This document shows, in pieces, positions 43,440 to 56,700 of a stretch of DNA of 64,000 nt. The notes under the pieces are model-generated. The model was not told the DNA's origin, made no database searches, and saw only the letters and a list, made by a program, of their open reading frames with translations. The stretch's first letter is position 1. Each line of letters opens with the position of its first letter. Source of the DNA: Acanthosoma haemorrhoidale. Its lineage: Eukaryota; Arthropoda; Insecta; Hemiptera; Acanthosomatidae. Location: the NCBI GenBank assembly GCA_930367205.1, contig OV884009.1, positions 118,681,454 to 118,745,453 on the forward strand. The letters run 5' to 3'. The translations under genes were made by a program, and so were the position numbers.

Positions 43440-45667
43440 GTAGTATTTTATACATATTATAACTATGTATCGTCTTTGCTGGAATTGTGCTTTATTTTTC
43501 ATAAGGAGTCAAAGGACATATATAAAAAGTTTGTAACTAATAATAGTTTATTTTTAAACTCTTCACTTAAGGTGATCTCATATTATTATTGGTTCTAGTA
43601 CATAATTAGGCCTTTTCAAATATTTCATATTAACATAATTGGCTATAGAAATTTACATATAATTCAAATAATGGTTACCTAATCAGGTACAAACAAAGAT
43701 CTGAAATTATAGGTGGATACAGTCTTCATTTTTTGTGAATGGGCATCATCATTTCTAGTTTTTCTCATGCTGGACCCCGCTCCCTTCTTTCTGAATCATC
43801 CTTGTCTTTCTTCTGTGTAGGCCATACAATAACTGAACTGGTTTATTGTCTCGAACTACCTGATATTAGCAACACCCTAGCCCCACCAACCAACCCTCAT
43901 TGGTTTTCCCAGGTCAATTAATCGCTTCATACCTGGTGACCCAAATATACCTTCTAGCATTGTCTTTTTGAGTAGATATTCAATTTAACATAATAATAAA
44001 AATATCGTTACAATATCTTAGAACTGCACCAAAGCTGTGAAACTGTCTATTTCTATTAAAATTCTTCAATTATGTCAAGTTTTTTGAAATATCAGTATGC
44101 AATTAGTCAAGATAGGAGGACATAGGTTATTATATATTAAAGTCAATAAAAATAGTCGAATATGATCGTGTTTTAGCAAAATGATTGTTAACCAGATACA
44201 TTGTTGTTTTCCCTATAATATTTGAAAGGGATCTATCTTGTCACCTGTCATCTGTTTCAAGAGTTTTTCAGTTTTTAACTTTTAACAAACAACAACAACT
44301 TTCAGCACCGTATGTGTAGTTATAAGTATAAGTACTCGTAAGTCAGTATCCTGCTTGTGCCGGACCAGGTCTAGTGACGTAACAATTGCGTCAGACAGAT
44401 AAGAGTTGGTGCTAGTGAGAGTTCAAGAATGAAATGGAAGTTTGTAATCAAATTTTAGTGAGTTTTTGTATCAGGTGATTGCGTTTTGTTTTACATGTTG
44501 TACCGGCTCTGAAGTGCATACATCTCAAACTCGTGCAAGTACTGAGAATTGAAATTATTGTTCTTATCTCTGTGATAAACATAAAAGTAGAATAAGAAGG
44601 GATGCAGTGTCAGGTAAATGTGTTTATTGAGTTAAAAAAATTTAATAAAAGTTTTGTGCAAGAAAGCTATGTATTATTCATTGAGTGAACATACCTTACG
44701 ATGTCCTATTACCCTAGAAAGGTAATACTGCTTAACTTATGTTTTACCTTGACAACATCGACCATTATGACAGAAGTTTTACCATTTGCTTCCTAAGAAG
44801 AACTTAGGATATATAATTTGTATTAATTAATATTCAATTTTACTGTTTTTTTTATGCACATTAATTAATTGGTGGCAACAGTGTATACTACCTTTCTCTT
44901 TATTCAGGAGGTTCTGTGTATGCTACTTTTATGACGGACGTATTAAGTGACTCTCGATACGGATTGGACATGGCAGAACTATAAAACCCCTATCTTAGCC
45001 AATCTCAATAATTATCTTTATTATTGTTAATACATAGAAATAAAAAAGTATTTTCCCTTCTTAGTCAGTGGAAGGAGGCACATATATGGAGTTGTGGTTA
45101 TCCTGGCTGCTACATGATATGAAGGTTATGGGTTTAAATCTCAGATTTCATTTTTAGGATTTTGTTACTATCTGATGAGTTTTCTGTGAAAGCTATGTAT
45201 TTAAAGATTCTACAAGACTTACAAATAAGTTTTTTACATGGTCTAACTAGTGGAACTTTGTAATGCATGACTGCAATTACACTTAGTGTACAACCATTCC
45301 ATAGATCACCTCGCAAAGGCCATTATTGAATTTATCTGCGTAAGTCAGTCATTTCAGTGGCAGAATCATGAAATGTTATGGCCATTTCCAAAACATAGCT
45401 TACGACATATTCCTTCTCATCTTTGATCTTAATTTTGTAGAGTAATATTGACAAAAATCTTAATAAAGTGAGATATAATTTATTTACTTGCAGCCCATGT
45501 TAGAACCCCGCCTCTCTCAATATCCCCATGGCATTAGTTAAGTATTGCAAAGGCGCACGTGTACTGTTTACTGGTCACTAGCAGTAACGACGGGAATGTG
45601 TTTGATCAACAAACAGTAACGTATAAAGTAGTTGGCTATAAACGTGATTTTCTATATTCAGTAAAAT
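43440..45667. other. Intergenic and 5' flank of DNAI2
   Basis: Mostly AT-rich, with no gene recognised. Contains a tRNA-like SINE head (45,095-45,175). The DNAI2 promoter and 5' UTR must lie in the last part of it. A CACGTG hexamer at about 45,557 and a TGACGTAA at about 44,375 are present but have no support as functional sites. Confidence 0.45.
45095..45175 (+). mobile_element. tRNA-derived SINE head (weak)
   Basis: GGTTATCCTGGCTGC followed by a box B-like GGGTTTAAATCTC at tRNA spacing. Incomplete cloverleaf. Confidence 0.35.
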
Positions 45668-45850
45668 ATGACAGAATTAACGTACACTTACGTAAAACAA
45701 AGAAAAGAATTTGCCGGCCCCTATAAATTCAGTGATGTAGATAAACCAATTGTAGATATTGACCCAAATCCTGATCTTTTTGACAATGCCAGGGTACTAG
45801 AAACTGCTGATAAATCATTCTGTATTATAAAAGAAATGGCGGAACACGAG
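45668..45850 (+). CDS. DNAI2: DNAI2 coding exon 1
   Basis: ATG at 45,668, 61 codons, donor GAG|GTAAAA at 45,851, phase 0. Encodes MTELTYTYVKQRKEFAGPYK and an acidic stretch ending MAEHE, aligned with the extreme N-terminus of DNAI2. Confidence 0.9.
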
Positions 45851-48800
45851 GTAAAATAAAAGACACCGACTTACTGCACTTAACAATCGTATCAAGTATA
45901 AATAATGTTTATAACATTATATTTGTAGTATTGTCGATAAAGTAGCATACCTTATGATAGTGAGCAAGCAAATTTGTGGAGTTCTACCTATCAAAAGGAA
46001 TTATTGCTTACTGTCATTATAATATGATCATAATTGGCAAAATGTTAAATATTATATCATCTCTTCGTGCGCACGAGTGGCCGAAGAACATTTAAAGCAG
46101 CAATAAATTGGAAAATGAACAATTTTTCCCCCTCAGTAATTGTAGAAATATCCGCAATTGTGATACTCATTTTAAAAACGACTTTACCGCTTTGATGTTA
46201 AGGTCCAAGACAATCATAGACTTTTATTTCTATTAAGCCTGGAAGACTGCATATCATGTCCTTCTTAACGGATCTTCTGACCCCCCTTAACTTTAACACT
46301 TAATCGAATAAAACCGATGTATAATTACAGTTTCATCCTGTAGAAGCAAATTTAGCCGGCTTCAAAGAATATAAAAGTAAAGAATACCCGTTTGAAACTC
46401 ATAAATATTAATATTGGTGCGTATTATAGGAGTGGAATTAAAAATTCAATTCAACTGTGAGCCATCATACAATTCCGGGCTTCCTTCGGGGCGCGAAAAC
46501 GATTTTATGACTTGTAATTATATTATTCACTTAAACCCTAACATATATTATAATCTTGATCAAGACGTTGAGATTATCAATTTGATACCATTTATTTTAT
46601 TACAAGTAATTTATTAATAATTGACTTCATTATTTTTCTTAAGAATGCTTTATTTTTGTGATGTAAAATAGTCATTCCAAACATCATCCCTCTGTAACTA
46701 GTTAGGAATAAAATAACATTGTGAATATACTTTGATAACAGTGTTAATGACTTTATGTAATTATATTCATATTATTAAATCCATCACTTAATAAATATTA
46801 TTGATCAAGACGTTTAGATCTTTAATTTGACACCTCCCACAGTATGATAGAGACATATTTTTTTTATTTCTAATTAATTTCTTATTTTCATGGGACTTTT
46901 TTAATATCATTGGAACATCAAGTGGAACTACCTTGAAAAAAAAGAGCATGACTCAACATTTTGAAAAAAATCAAGACACTAATTACATATTGTTAACTCA
47001 TCCACTCACTCATTAATTCACTTCTAACAAAGAACAACCAGTTTAAGGTGTGCGTCCATAACTATTCCTCATTTTCTCCCTTGGATTTTTCTCCCTTTGG
47101 CGCTCTGTCTCCAAAGGGTCCACTAATTATACCAAGCCGTTTATCAAAACAGATAGCTTGCTGTTGTAACCCTACTATGTAACCACTGATGTAACCTATT
47201 CCTGTTAGGTTCCTCCTGATCCTCTATACACACGTTACGGGTTTGTTTACCCTAGGCTACATGGTATTAGGCTTAACATTGCCGTACCGCTAGCCGTAAC
47301 TTATATATATATATATATTCTATTTACTTTTTTATTTTATTTTGTAAGTTGTTTCGAATTTTTTTCTTGTAGGGGAGAAACTGTTGTAACCCTGATATGT
47401 AAGCACTGATGTAACCTAATCCTGTTAGATATATTGATCAAGGTTAATGAATGTGATGTGGAATAAAAGTGTACTCAGTAATTGTGTTAAATACTTTATC
47501 GAAAACCCAACAGTTGGTGACGAGGTAAATAGAGGTGCGTTAAAGTGACATAACCCAGACTAAACACTGACGGTTCAGGATCTATCCAGTACAAACATAC
47601 CAACTTTGAAGTCGTGTTGGACTAATGTGAGTTACAAATCTTAATTATCATACATATTATATAATTTGTTTTATTATTATTCTATACATCAATCAAAATG
47701 GACGCAGATCAATTAAAGTTATTAATCGACGCTATGAATCAAAACCAACAGGCTTTTCTATCACAAGATTCGGTAAAATACCAGATATCGATCAAAATCG
47801 TAAATACTTACCAAAGTTTTTAAATTGATACCGGAGCTGGCTACACGCTCATACCTGAAACTCAATTTAAACAATTAAAAATAAAACAGCCACTTCAACC
47901 CTCAAATATCGCCTTTAAATCATATACAGACAACGTTTTTCGACCCCTCGGCCAAACAAAAGTAAAAGTGGAATATAAGAACACTGTATCTTATGAAGAC
48001 CTTTATGTGGTACCTGATGGTTATGCCCCCTTGCTGGGACGAATGTGGATTAGACACTTGCAAATAAACTTACTAGACATAGACAAGAGAACAAAACAGT
48101 TAACATTTCCCAGAAACCATTATCAATTAACAACGTAACGGATATTGAACACCTTTTCCCTGAAATTTTTGTCCAAAAGTTGGATGTGTACCAGATTTTA
48201 TTATCAAACTGCAACTCCGTGAAAATGCAAAGCCTAGTTATACTCCAGAAAGAAATGTCCCATACGCACTGCGGGAAAAGGTTGAAATCGAATTAGACTC
48301 ACTCGAGGCAGCAAGCATAATATCTAAAGCACCGACAAGCGATTGGGGGTTCCCCTTGGTAGTTATACCCAAAAGTGATGGCAGAGTGTGTGTAGATTAT
48401 AAGGTGGGTGTAAATACCAATTACCCAATAAATAGCGTGCTAAACAGCCTCCGAAATTCAAGGTATTTGTGTCGATTAGACTTGTTTAAAGCATACTTAC
48501 ACCTGAAAACAGACGAAAAATTTAGCATTATCCAAACTATTACCACACACCGCGGAACTTATCGTATGAACAGATTAAGCTACTGCATCAAAACCGCACC
48601 GGCAGAATTCAACCGGGTCATAAATCAGATATTAAAAGGATTAACAACCATAGCATATTTCGACGACATCATTGTACTCGGCGAATCAGAAGACGATTGC
48701 AAAATAAACCTACTTGCATGCTTCAAGAGGTTAAAAGAGTATGACCTTCATCTGAATAAAAGCAAATGCACGTTTTTCAAAACGAAAATAGAATATCTTG

Positions 48801-50710
48801 GTCATGTAGTAGAGCACAATCGAATATCAAAATCTTTTTCAAAAATAAAGGCAGTTATCGACATGCCCAGACCAGCGAACGTACCAGAGCTACGGCGTTT
48901 TATGGGTATGGTGACATATTATTCTCGGTTCTTGCCAAACCTGTCATCCTTGACTTACTCCCTGCGCAAGTTACTCGGTAATGATCAGAAATATTTTTGG
49001 TCCATGGATTGCGAAGCAGCACTTATAAAACTCAAAAATGAGAAAGCAAGTGACCGAGTGATTATTCCATTTAGCCCAGATCTACCAGTTACACTAACGA
49101 CCGATGCTAGCCCGACGGGAATAGCGGCTGTACTTGCCCATGTTATCAACGAAGTAGAACGACCTATAGCATTCGCATCACGTTCATTATCGAAGGCAGA
49201 ACAGAATTACTCTCAACTTGACAGAGAGGCTTTAGCCATAGTTTTTGCTGTTGATCATTTTTTCGATTTCATTTATGGGCGACGTTTCACTCTCACCACG
49301 GATAACCAAACGTTAACCCGAATTTTCACCAAAAAAACAAGTTACCGAAAATTACCTCTGGTCGCTTTCTGCGTTATGCTTCCTTCTTAGCAGGGTTTGA
49401 TTACACCGTTCAGTTTAAGAAAGGATCTGACAACGAAAATGTTGACTGTTCAACAATCAAGGGCACCCATACAGCTAACCAGGAAATCGTCTGACATGTT
49501 CATCAATGAAGAAGTCCATCAACTGTGTACATCACAAATCTTCGAAATATCAACAGAAATGCTTACACCGGGTGTCATTGCGGCAGAGACAGAAAAAGAT
49601 CCAGAATTATCAAAAATCAAACAGGAACTATTGCTGACGTCAATAGATAGCGAGTACACCCTAGACAGTGGCATACTGTTTAAGAGCGATAGAGTTGTAA
49701 TCCCAAAAACTCTACGCCAGAAGTACTAAAACATCTGCACTCAACTCACGTTGGCATTACTAAAATGAAGCAATTAGCACGCCGGTATTGTACATGGACA
49801 AACATAGATAAAGAAATAGAGAAAATGGTAAGGGAGTGCCAGGAGTGTTCATCCGTCAAAAGTAGCCCGGCAAAGGCTCCCTCCCACCAATGGGACCCTC
49901 CGGAAAATAATTGGTACCGTGTGCAAATTGACTATGCGGGCCCATTCCACGGATATAATTACCTACTCCTCATTGATGCAAAATCACGCTGGGCAGAAGT
50001 AAAAATCTGCAAAAATGCACCGAATACTACAAGTACAATCGAATTAATAAACGAAATGTTTTCAACACACGGCTATCCATTTGTACTAGTATCAGATAAC
50101 GCATCTATCTTCACAAACGAAACCTTCAAACATTATTGCCGAGAAAATGACATAAAGCGAAATTCACGGCACAAGGGCACCCAGCCACAAACGGCTTAGC
50201 TAAGCGCAACGTGGAGACGTTAAAGAACCGGCTAAAAACTATGAGCGCAGAAAACGTACCTATGAAACAAAAGATAGAGAAAATACTTTTTCATTATCAG
50301 GCAACGCCACTGGCCGATGGAACATCACCAGCTGAGAAATCCCTGAACCTGCAAATATGAACCAGATTAGACGCCTTACGACCGTATCACGAGCCAAAAT
50401 CTGATCAAGTAACCCTGCCACGGACCAAATCTCTCCAAGCAGGGGAGAGGGTGAATACCAGATTTTTTATCAACAACAAGGTTGAATGGAGGCCAGGAAC
50501 AATCACCGAAAAGCTGGGAGGCCTTCATTACATGGTACAGCTTGATGGAGAGAGACTCCAGACTTTATACCAGAACCAGACGATGAAACACACCTCAGAA
50601 AATCCGATAGAATAAAAAGACGGCCAGATTACCTTCAGGATTATTTAACATACTAGCAAGGTGTCTCTTAAAGATTTTTTTTTTTTTTCTTTCCAATGTT
50701 CAACTGCTTT

Positions 50711-50785
<75 letters not shown>

Positions 50786-53700
50786 TAATCGTCTCCCAGC
50801 TGTAGACGATCGAGAAAAAGGAATGAATAAGGAGGTAGATGATATAATGAGATGGTTTGTTTTATAACTGACTTTATTCTCCTCCTGATCCTCTATACAC
50901 ACGTTACGGGTTTGTTTACCCTAGGCAAGGTATTACAAGGTATTAGGCTTAACATTTCCGTACCGCTAGCCGTAACTCCCCCCTACCAGTTTACGGACTT
51001 TCCCCGTAAACTCATAACATGTGACATCAGCTATGTATCTATAGCAAAACAAAACAAAAGCATATGAAAAGAAAAATGTCTTCCAGGTCCATCTAAAATC
51101 ACAGCACAGACCCATATAACACAAAAAAAAAAACATAGGAAAACAATAAAAAAAAATATATAGGCCTCTTGGGACTGGTACGCTGAGGTTGCGTATCTCA
51201 AGTTGGTCTCCGTCACCTGCAACGCACTCCAGAGTTAGGTGTCGACGACGGGGCTCCCAGGCTCAACCGCGGGAAACTTGAGCTGTTCCACATGTACCGT
51301 CCCCCGCTTGATCGGGGGTGTAATACTTTCGACCGTGACCACGTTATGTTCGTGGAGAGCGATCACTCGGAAAGGACCCTCGTACCGCACTAGTTCCTTA
51401 CCCCTGTTCGACCCTTTTTTAAGGAGATTGTTAATAGGGACGAGGTACTCCACCATTTCTGGATCGAATCTGCGGTAGTAGTTCAAGGATCCAAGTAAGC
51501 GCCGGATTCCTTTGACGTCTTTCGGGATAGTCATCCGCTGGATGGCCTCCACCTTCCCACGATCGGGTAGCACTCCCTCTCTGGAAATTATGTGGCCTAA
51601 AAATTTCACCAGCTCTTGTCCCAAAAGCGACTTCTCCGCAGACAATTTCAGCCCGAATTGCTTAATTCTGTCAAAAACCTGTCGCATATGGTCCTGGTGT
51701 TCTACCTGATCTCGACTGAAAACCTGGAGGTCGTCCATATATATCTGGCAAAATGACTCCCCAATCCCTCTTAAAAATTCGTCCATTAGCCTCTGGAACG
51801 TTATTGGCGCGTTTTTCAGCCCAAACGGCATTCTGGTGAATTCGTCATGTCCCCGCTCGAACGTGAATGCCGTTTTTTGTTGGTCTCCACGACGCATCCG
51901 AATTTGATGGTAACCCGCCTTCAGGTCCAGTGTACTGAATACCTTTGCTCCACTTAGGCGGTCCAGGATGTCTTCAAAGCGAGGAATGGGGTATTTTTTG
52001 TCTATAGTATTGTCGTTTAATTGCCTGAAGTCTATTACTACGTGGTATTTTTCGTCACCGGACGACCCTTTCTTTCTCACCGCCCACATGGGACTGTTGT
52101 ATGGAGACGTGCTATCTACTATGATGCCCTGTCGTTTCAATTCCTCGATTTCATCCCTTATATGCTGTCGCAGCGCCAGCGGGTATCGTCTCTCTTTGAT
52201 ATATATCACTCTCTCCTGCTTCAGTGGGATCTCATGGACCGTTTCCCCCGTCACTCCCAGTTTGTCCCCTTCGTTGAAAAATATATTGGCATACTCTCGC
52301 CGAATAGCGCGTTCCCAGTTGTCCTCCCGATTGATCGCTCCGATTCGCTCCTTCCCGCCCCCCCCCCACGGTTCCCCTACACCGGTATAACATTCTTCCC
52401 AGTCTAATATCCCATATTCTGTTACGGCACTTCACTCTTGCTCCTACCCTTCCCAAGAGATCGCACCCTATGATACCATCGTACTCGCGCGGCATCTTCC
52501 CAACCACGTGTATTTTAAAATATTTCCCCTTTTTCGCCCACCTATCCAATCCCATCGTCAATTCGCCTTCGATTTTACACGGCCCTCCCAGGGTGATAAG
52601 CTTGCACTCGCATCCCCGGATCCGCGACGACCCCTCGCCAACACACAATCTGTCCGCCGCTTTCCTGCTGAGAATAGTACAGGAACTCCCCGTGTCTATC
52701 AAGCATCTCACTCCTCTCATCCCTCCAATAATGGGTATACTGCCGTAATTCCCTCAGACGCTATAGTTTATTAACGTGCGGCCACCCTTCTGCCAGCCCG
52801 CTCCTCAGGCCACCGCTTGCCGTTTCCTTCATCCTTCCGTGCCATGTCGTCTGCTTCTTACGTAGTCCCTGTCGTCCTCTTAAGTCTCTCCTCTTCTGCT
52901 CCTGGGTTCATCTTCTTCTTCTTCTGTCTCCGACGCTCCCGTAGTTTTTGACGATTCGGAGGGGTTTTGGTTCTTCTCCATACCCTCTGTGCGTTTACCT
53001 CCATCGGTTCCGGCCTATACCTCTCTGTTCGCTGGAAAATGTATGGACACTGCCTCGCGATGTGTCCCTCAATTCCGCATTCAAAACATTTTGTTCGCGG
53101 GCACTGCGCCACTAAGTGTCCAATTCTTCCACATCCGTGACATCTTCTGTCCTCCTTCCTCCCGCTGGGTCTCGGTCTCCCTTGGCTAAGTCTCCTTCCT
53201 TCAACCGCCGCCCTTTTTTTCTCCGCATACCGTTGATCCTTCCTCTTCCATGCCTGTTGCGGCATTCTCGGCCTCCTGTACATCACTTTGGACCACCCTG
53301 CCTCGTCTGCCTCTAATTTTTCTTGTTCCTCACGGGCACTAGTGTCCATTAAATCTTGGGCGCACTCAATGAACGATCGGTCTCCCGGTAGACTATCTTT
53401 CTTGCCGGTATCCCTGGCCAACTGTATCTTCAGAATGGTCGATAGGAATGCCATCCGGCCTTCCACTTCCGCTAGGTTCACCGTTTCTCTCATTTTTTCC
53501 GTTATTTTGTTTAACTTTGCCAAGAGTTCTCCGGCGTACTGCCCTTTCATTTGATTGGGTCGCCTGGTCTCCCTAAACATCTGGAAGATGTCCTCTTCTG
53601 GTGTCCATCTGCCTCCTCCGTATGCCTTCTTTAGTCTTTCTTTTACCACGGACCATGGGGTGTCTTCGTCGGCCTGTATTAGGTTTAGTACGCTCCGTTT

Positions 53701-56700
53701 TATTCTACACACTAGGTCCGCTTTGATTGATTTTGCGTCACCAGAGTCGAGTAAACCCTCACTTGCCTTCGCCTCTACTCTTTCCATAATCCTATCACCA
53801 CCTTTGATGAAATGGTTCAATTCGCCTAACTCTCCTGAGAATTTCTCTAGGTCCGATATTGTTCTCCTCAGGCCCAGTGACGTCACCGCTCGCACCTTCA
53901 TCCAAGCCAGGGAGTTTGCATGAGCTTCGGCCATCGTTTCCCTAGGTAATTCGGTCAATTCGAAAGCCGCAGGCCGTAATTCTACCATGTAACTAGTTCA
54001 CTTTTTCCCAATAAAACAACAGGAAAAAAAAATTAAAATTTTACTAACAGTTGTTTACCAGAATACTCGTAGTTCCCGGGTTTCTGCACGAGTAATCGTC
54101 TCCCAGCTGTAGACGATCGAGAAAAAAGAATGAATAAGGAGGTAGATGATATAATGTGAAAGTTTATTTTATAACTGGCTTTATTTTCCTCCTGATCCTC
54201 TATACACACGTTACGGGTTTGTTTACCCTAGGCTACATGGTATTAGGCTTAACATTGCCGTACCGCTAGCCGTAACTTATATATATATATATTCTATTTA
54301 CTTTTTTATTTTATTTTGTAAGTTGTTTCGAATTTTTTTCTTGTAGGGGAGAAACTGTTGTAACCCTGATATGTAAGCACTGATGTAACCTAATCCTGTT
54401 AGATATATTGATCAAGGTTAATGAATGTGTTGTGGAATAAAAGTGTACTCAGTAACTGTTAAATAATTTATTGAAAACCCAACACTTCCAAAATTATTTA
54501 TCAAATCAATCAATTTTACGACATTGTTTCATAAATATGTGTACCAACGTTCGATAAATAAATAAAGACATATTTATTATTATCTTTGTCCACTTTATCA
54601 CTATCCACTATTGCGGCAATAGTATGATTTCTTTGTTATGCTTTGTTTCTTTTTTGATAGTCAGAATTGTTTTTTATTTGTACTTTATTACACATGGGGG
54701 ACATGGTCCCAAAATACGAGTAATATCTATTTTGATATACATATTGGTTGTTAGTGTAGCGTGTATTACCCGGGTTTGTTCAGTCGACTTAAGGCTTAAT
54801 CAGTTGGTTGGGTTTAGTTTGGCATAAAACCCCCAGGTCATCAACACCGTTGTTTTGTGTATTGGAACTCATTTGGATAGTCCACTTGCGCGAATCCGAG
54901 ATAGTGCTAGGGCGAGAATAGAACCCATGCGCCACGAGGAGCCCCAGTCTCACATATCAGGTGGTGGTTATAGATGGTGCTTTAAAGGGGACGAGGTTCG
55001 ATCGGAGGATGTGGATGAAAAACATTTAAACCACCTAGCGTAGATACATTAGTCTATTTCATTAATATTTACGTATCAAACAAGTGGAAATCCCCTTGGT
55101 ACATTGGAGCTAACCTGTTCTGTGGGATGAGCGATGCCACCTGCAAACATTTTGCATATTTCTCCACCTTCAAGCTCATCTGATCTTACTAGCCTATTAA
55201 CTTCATTCCTTACAGAGTTCAGAGCCCTAACTTCTCCTTTCATTTCCCTTCTTACAAATCTTGTTTTCTACCTTATCCCCGTTAAACAATATCCATGAGT
55301 GGATCTTTCCGACTCCTTATCGATTCTCCTTGGGAATTCGAATGGTGTTCACACCCACACTAACGAATTGACAGTACTACTCCACGACAAGAACCTAAGG
55401 TAAACGACTATTTACAGTTCGACACTACCGGACTTGTCGAACAGAACACAAAGATGGAAGAGCACATGCAGGCACCACTGTCATTGTCCATAACTCCATT
55501 ACCCATCACATAGATCGTTTGGTAGCACACGATTTCCTTCAGTCCACTGCAGTGTCAATCAGCACCTTCACTTCACCCTTACCTTAGCATCAGTGTACTA
55601 CCCTCCTAACAAATCCATTTCCGATTCCTAATTCATCTCATTTCTAGACTCCATTGGACCTCGTTTCCTACGAGTGGAGACTTTAACGCAAAGCACCACG
55701 TTGGGGCTCAAGATCCTCAAATACACGAGGACGTGCTTTGCTGCCTGCACTCACACGGAAACATTGCTCCACTATCTCTCCTGACACAGCCACTTATTGG
55801 CCATCTGATTCTAATACTGTCCTTCTTCTTCTATAATAGCTTAGGAACACTAAACTATTCACGTTCTCGCCTCGACAAGCTCTCCTCTGATCATAGCCCT
55901 TTGATTCTAACCATTTTCCCAAGACCAATTTACAAACTGCCTCCTCCTTCATTTATTAGGGGCCCAGTTGATTAGGACCACTTCCACCAGCTACTTACAG
56001 ATTCCGTAGACCTCAAAGTGTCTCAGACAACATTCCAAGGCCTAGACGATGTGGAATGCATTCTTTCACTACTCTGATCCAGACTTCGGCTTGGAGGCAT
56101 CGTCACCTTACCGTCATCTAAAAATTTACAATAAAAAAATACCTCAGCATCTCAAAGACCTGATCCAATCCCAATAAGTGTGGGAAATAATCCGACATCC
56201 TGCTGATTGTCGCTCGTACAATTATTACTGCAGATTGGTAAAGCAGCATTTAACATCCTTCCGATACGATTCTTCCCACCTCTGCTCTATGTCCACCAGG
56301 GATAACTCCCTGTGGAACGTAACAAAAATGTTTCACACCCACATCGTCGTGAGGATTGGTCCTGGACGGCTTCAGATGGGTAAAGGTCAGAAGAATTCAC
56401 CTTTTTCATCAAAACCATACTCATGGGACAATTGTTGAAGGTTTCCTTGCTTCACCTACCCCTCTCTCACTTCCACCAAAAACCGTTAACCCCTATGAAG
56501 TCAAATACCTTCTGAAAAACATACCTAACTGAAAATCTCCCGGATATGATCTCCTTACTCCTGAAATTCTCTAACAACTTCCTCCTAAAGCCATAATCTT
56601 CCTAACCTACATTTATGATTGCATTATTCCATCGACGAACTTTCATCTTCTCTGGAAACATCCTATCATTGGCCTATTCACTAAATCAGCTAAATCAACC

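Larger units (their letters stand above)
50784..54277 (-). mobile_element. Gypsy B: errantivirus-type LTR element, RNase H and integrase core deleted
   Basis: A 3.5-kb element on the minus strand with LTRs of 187 and 194 bp that read AGTTACGG...GATTACT on its own strand; AGT...ACT ends are typical of insect errantiviruses. It lies inside a TA repeat. Order on the minus strand: 5' LTR (54,277-54,091), gag, protease, RT fused to the integrase tail, purine tract (GGTAGGGGGG), 3' LTR. No env ORF. More GC-rich than the surrounding DNA. A solo LTR of the same family is at 20.5 kb. Confidence 0.92.
47162..54484 (+). mobile_element. Gypsy A composite: tandem LTR remnants, decayed body, nested gypsy B
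   Basis: A Ty3/gypsy element on the + strand. Order: first 47 bases of an LTR (47,162-47,208), a fragment of a gypsy B LTR (47,210-47,301), the gypsy A tail with purine tract (47,302-47,381), a full 131-bp LTR (47,382-47,512), primer site, decayed body (47,698-50,640), TA repeat, complete gypsy B in inverse orientation, gypsy A tail again (54,293-54,355), and final LTR (54,356-54,484). CTTGC before the first LTR piece and CTTCC after the last LTR may be a mutated 5-bp target duplication. Confidence 0.88.

Noticed and set aside
45550..45640. RFX X-box or E-box promoter of DNAI2
   Set aside because: CACGTG is present and GTTTGATCAAC loosely resembles an X-box half, but neither fits the ciliary X-box consensus well enough to call.
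46320..46420. Possible additional DNAI2 exon
   Set aside because: Acceptor-like TGTAG and a short open stretch, but exon 1 and exon 2 already join in phase with conserved residues, and the stretch has no similarity to DNAI2.
50645..50902. ORFs encoding Tyr-Ile repeats on both strands
   Set aside because: Direct translation of the TA microsatellite.
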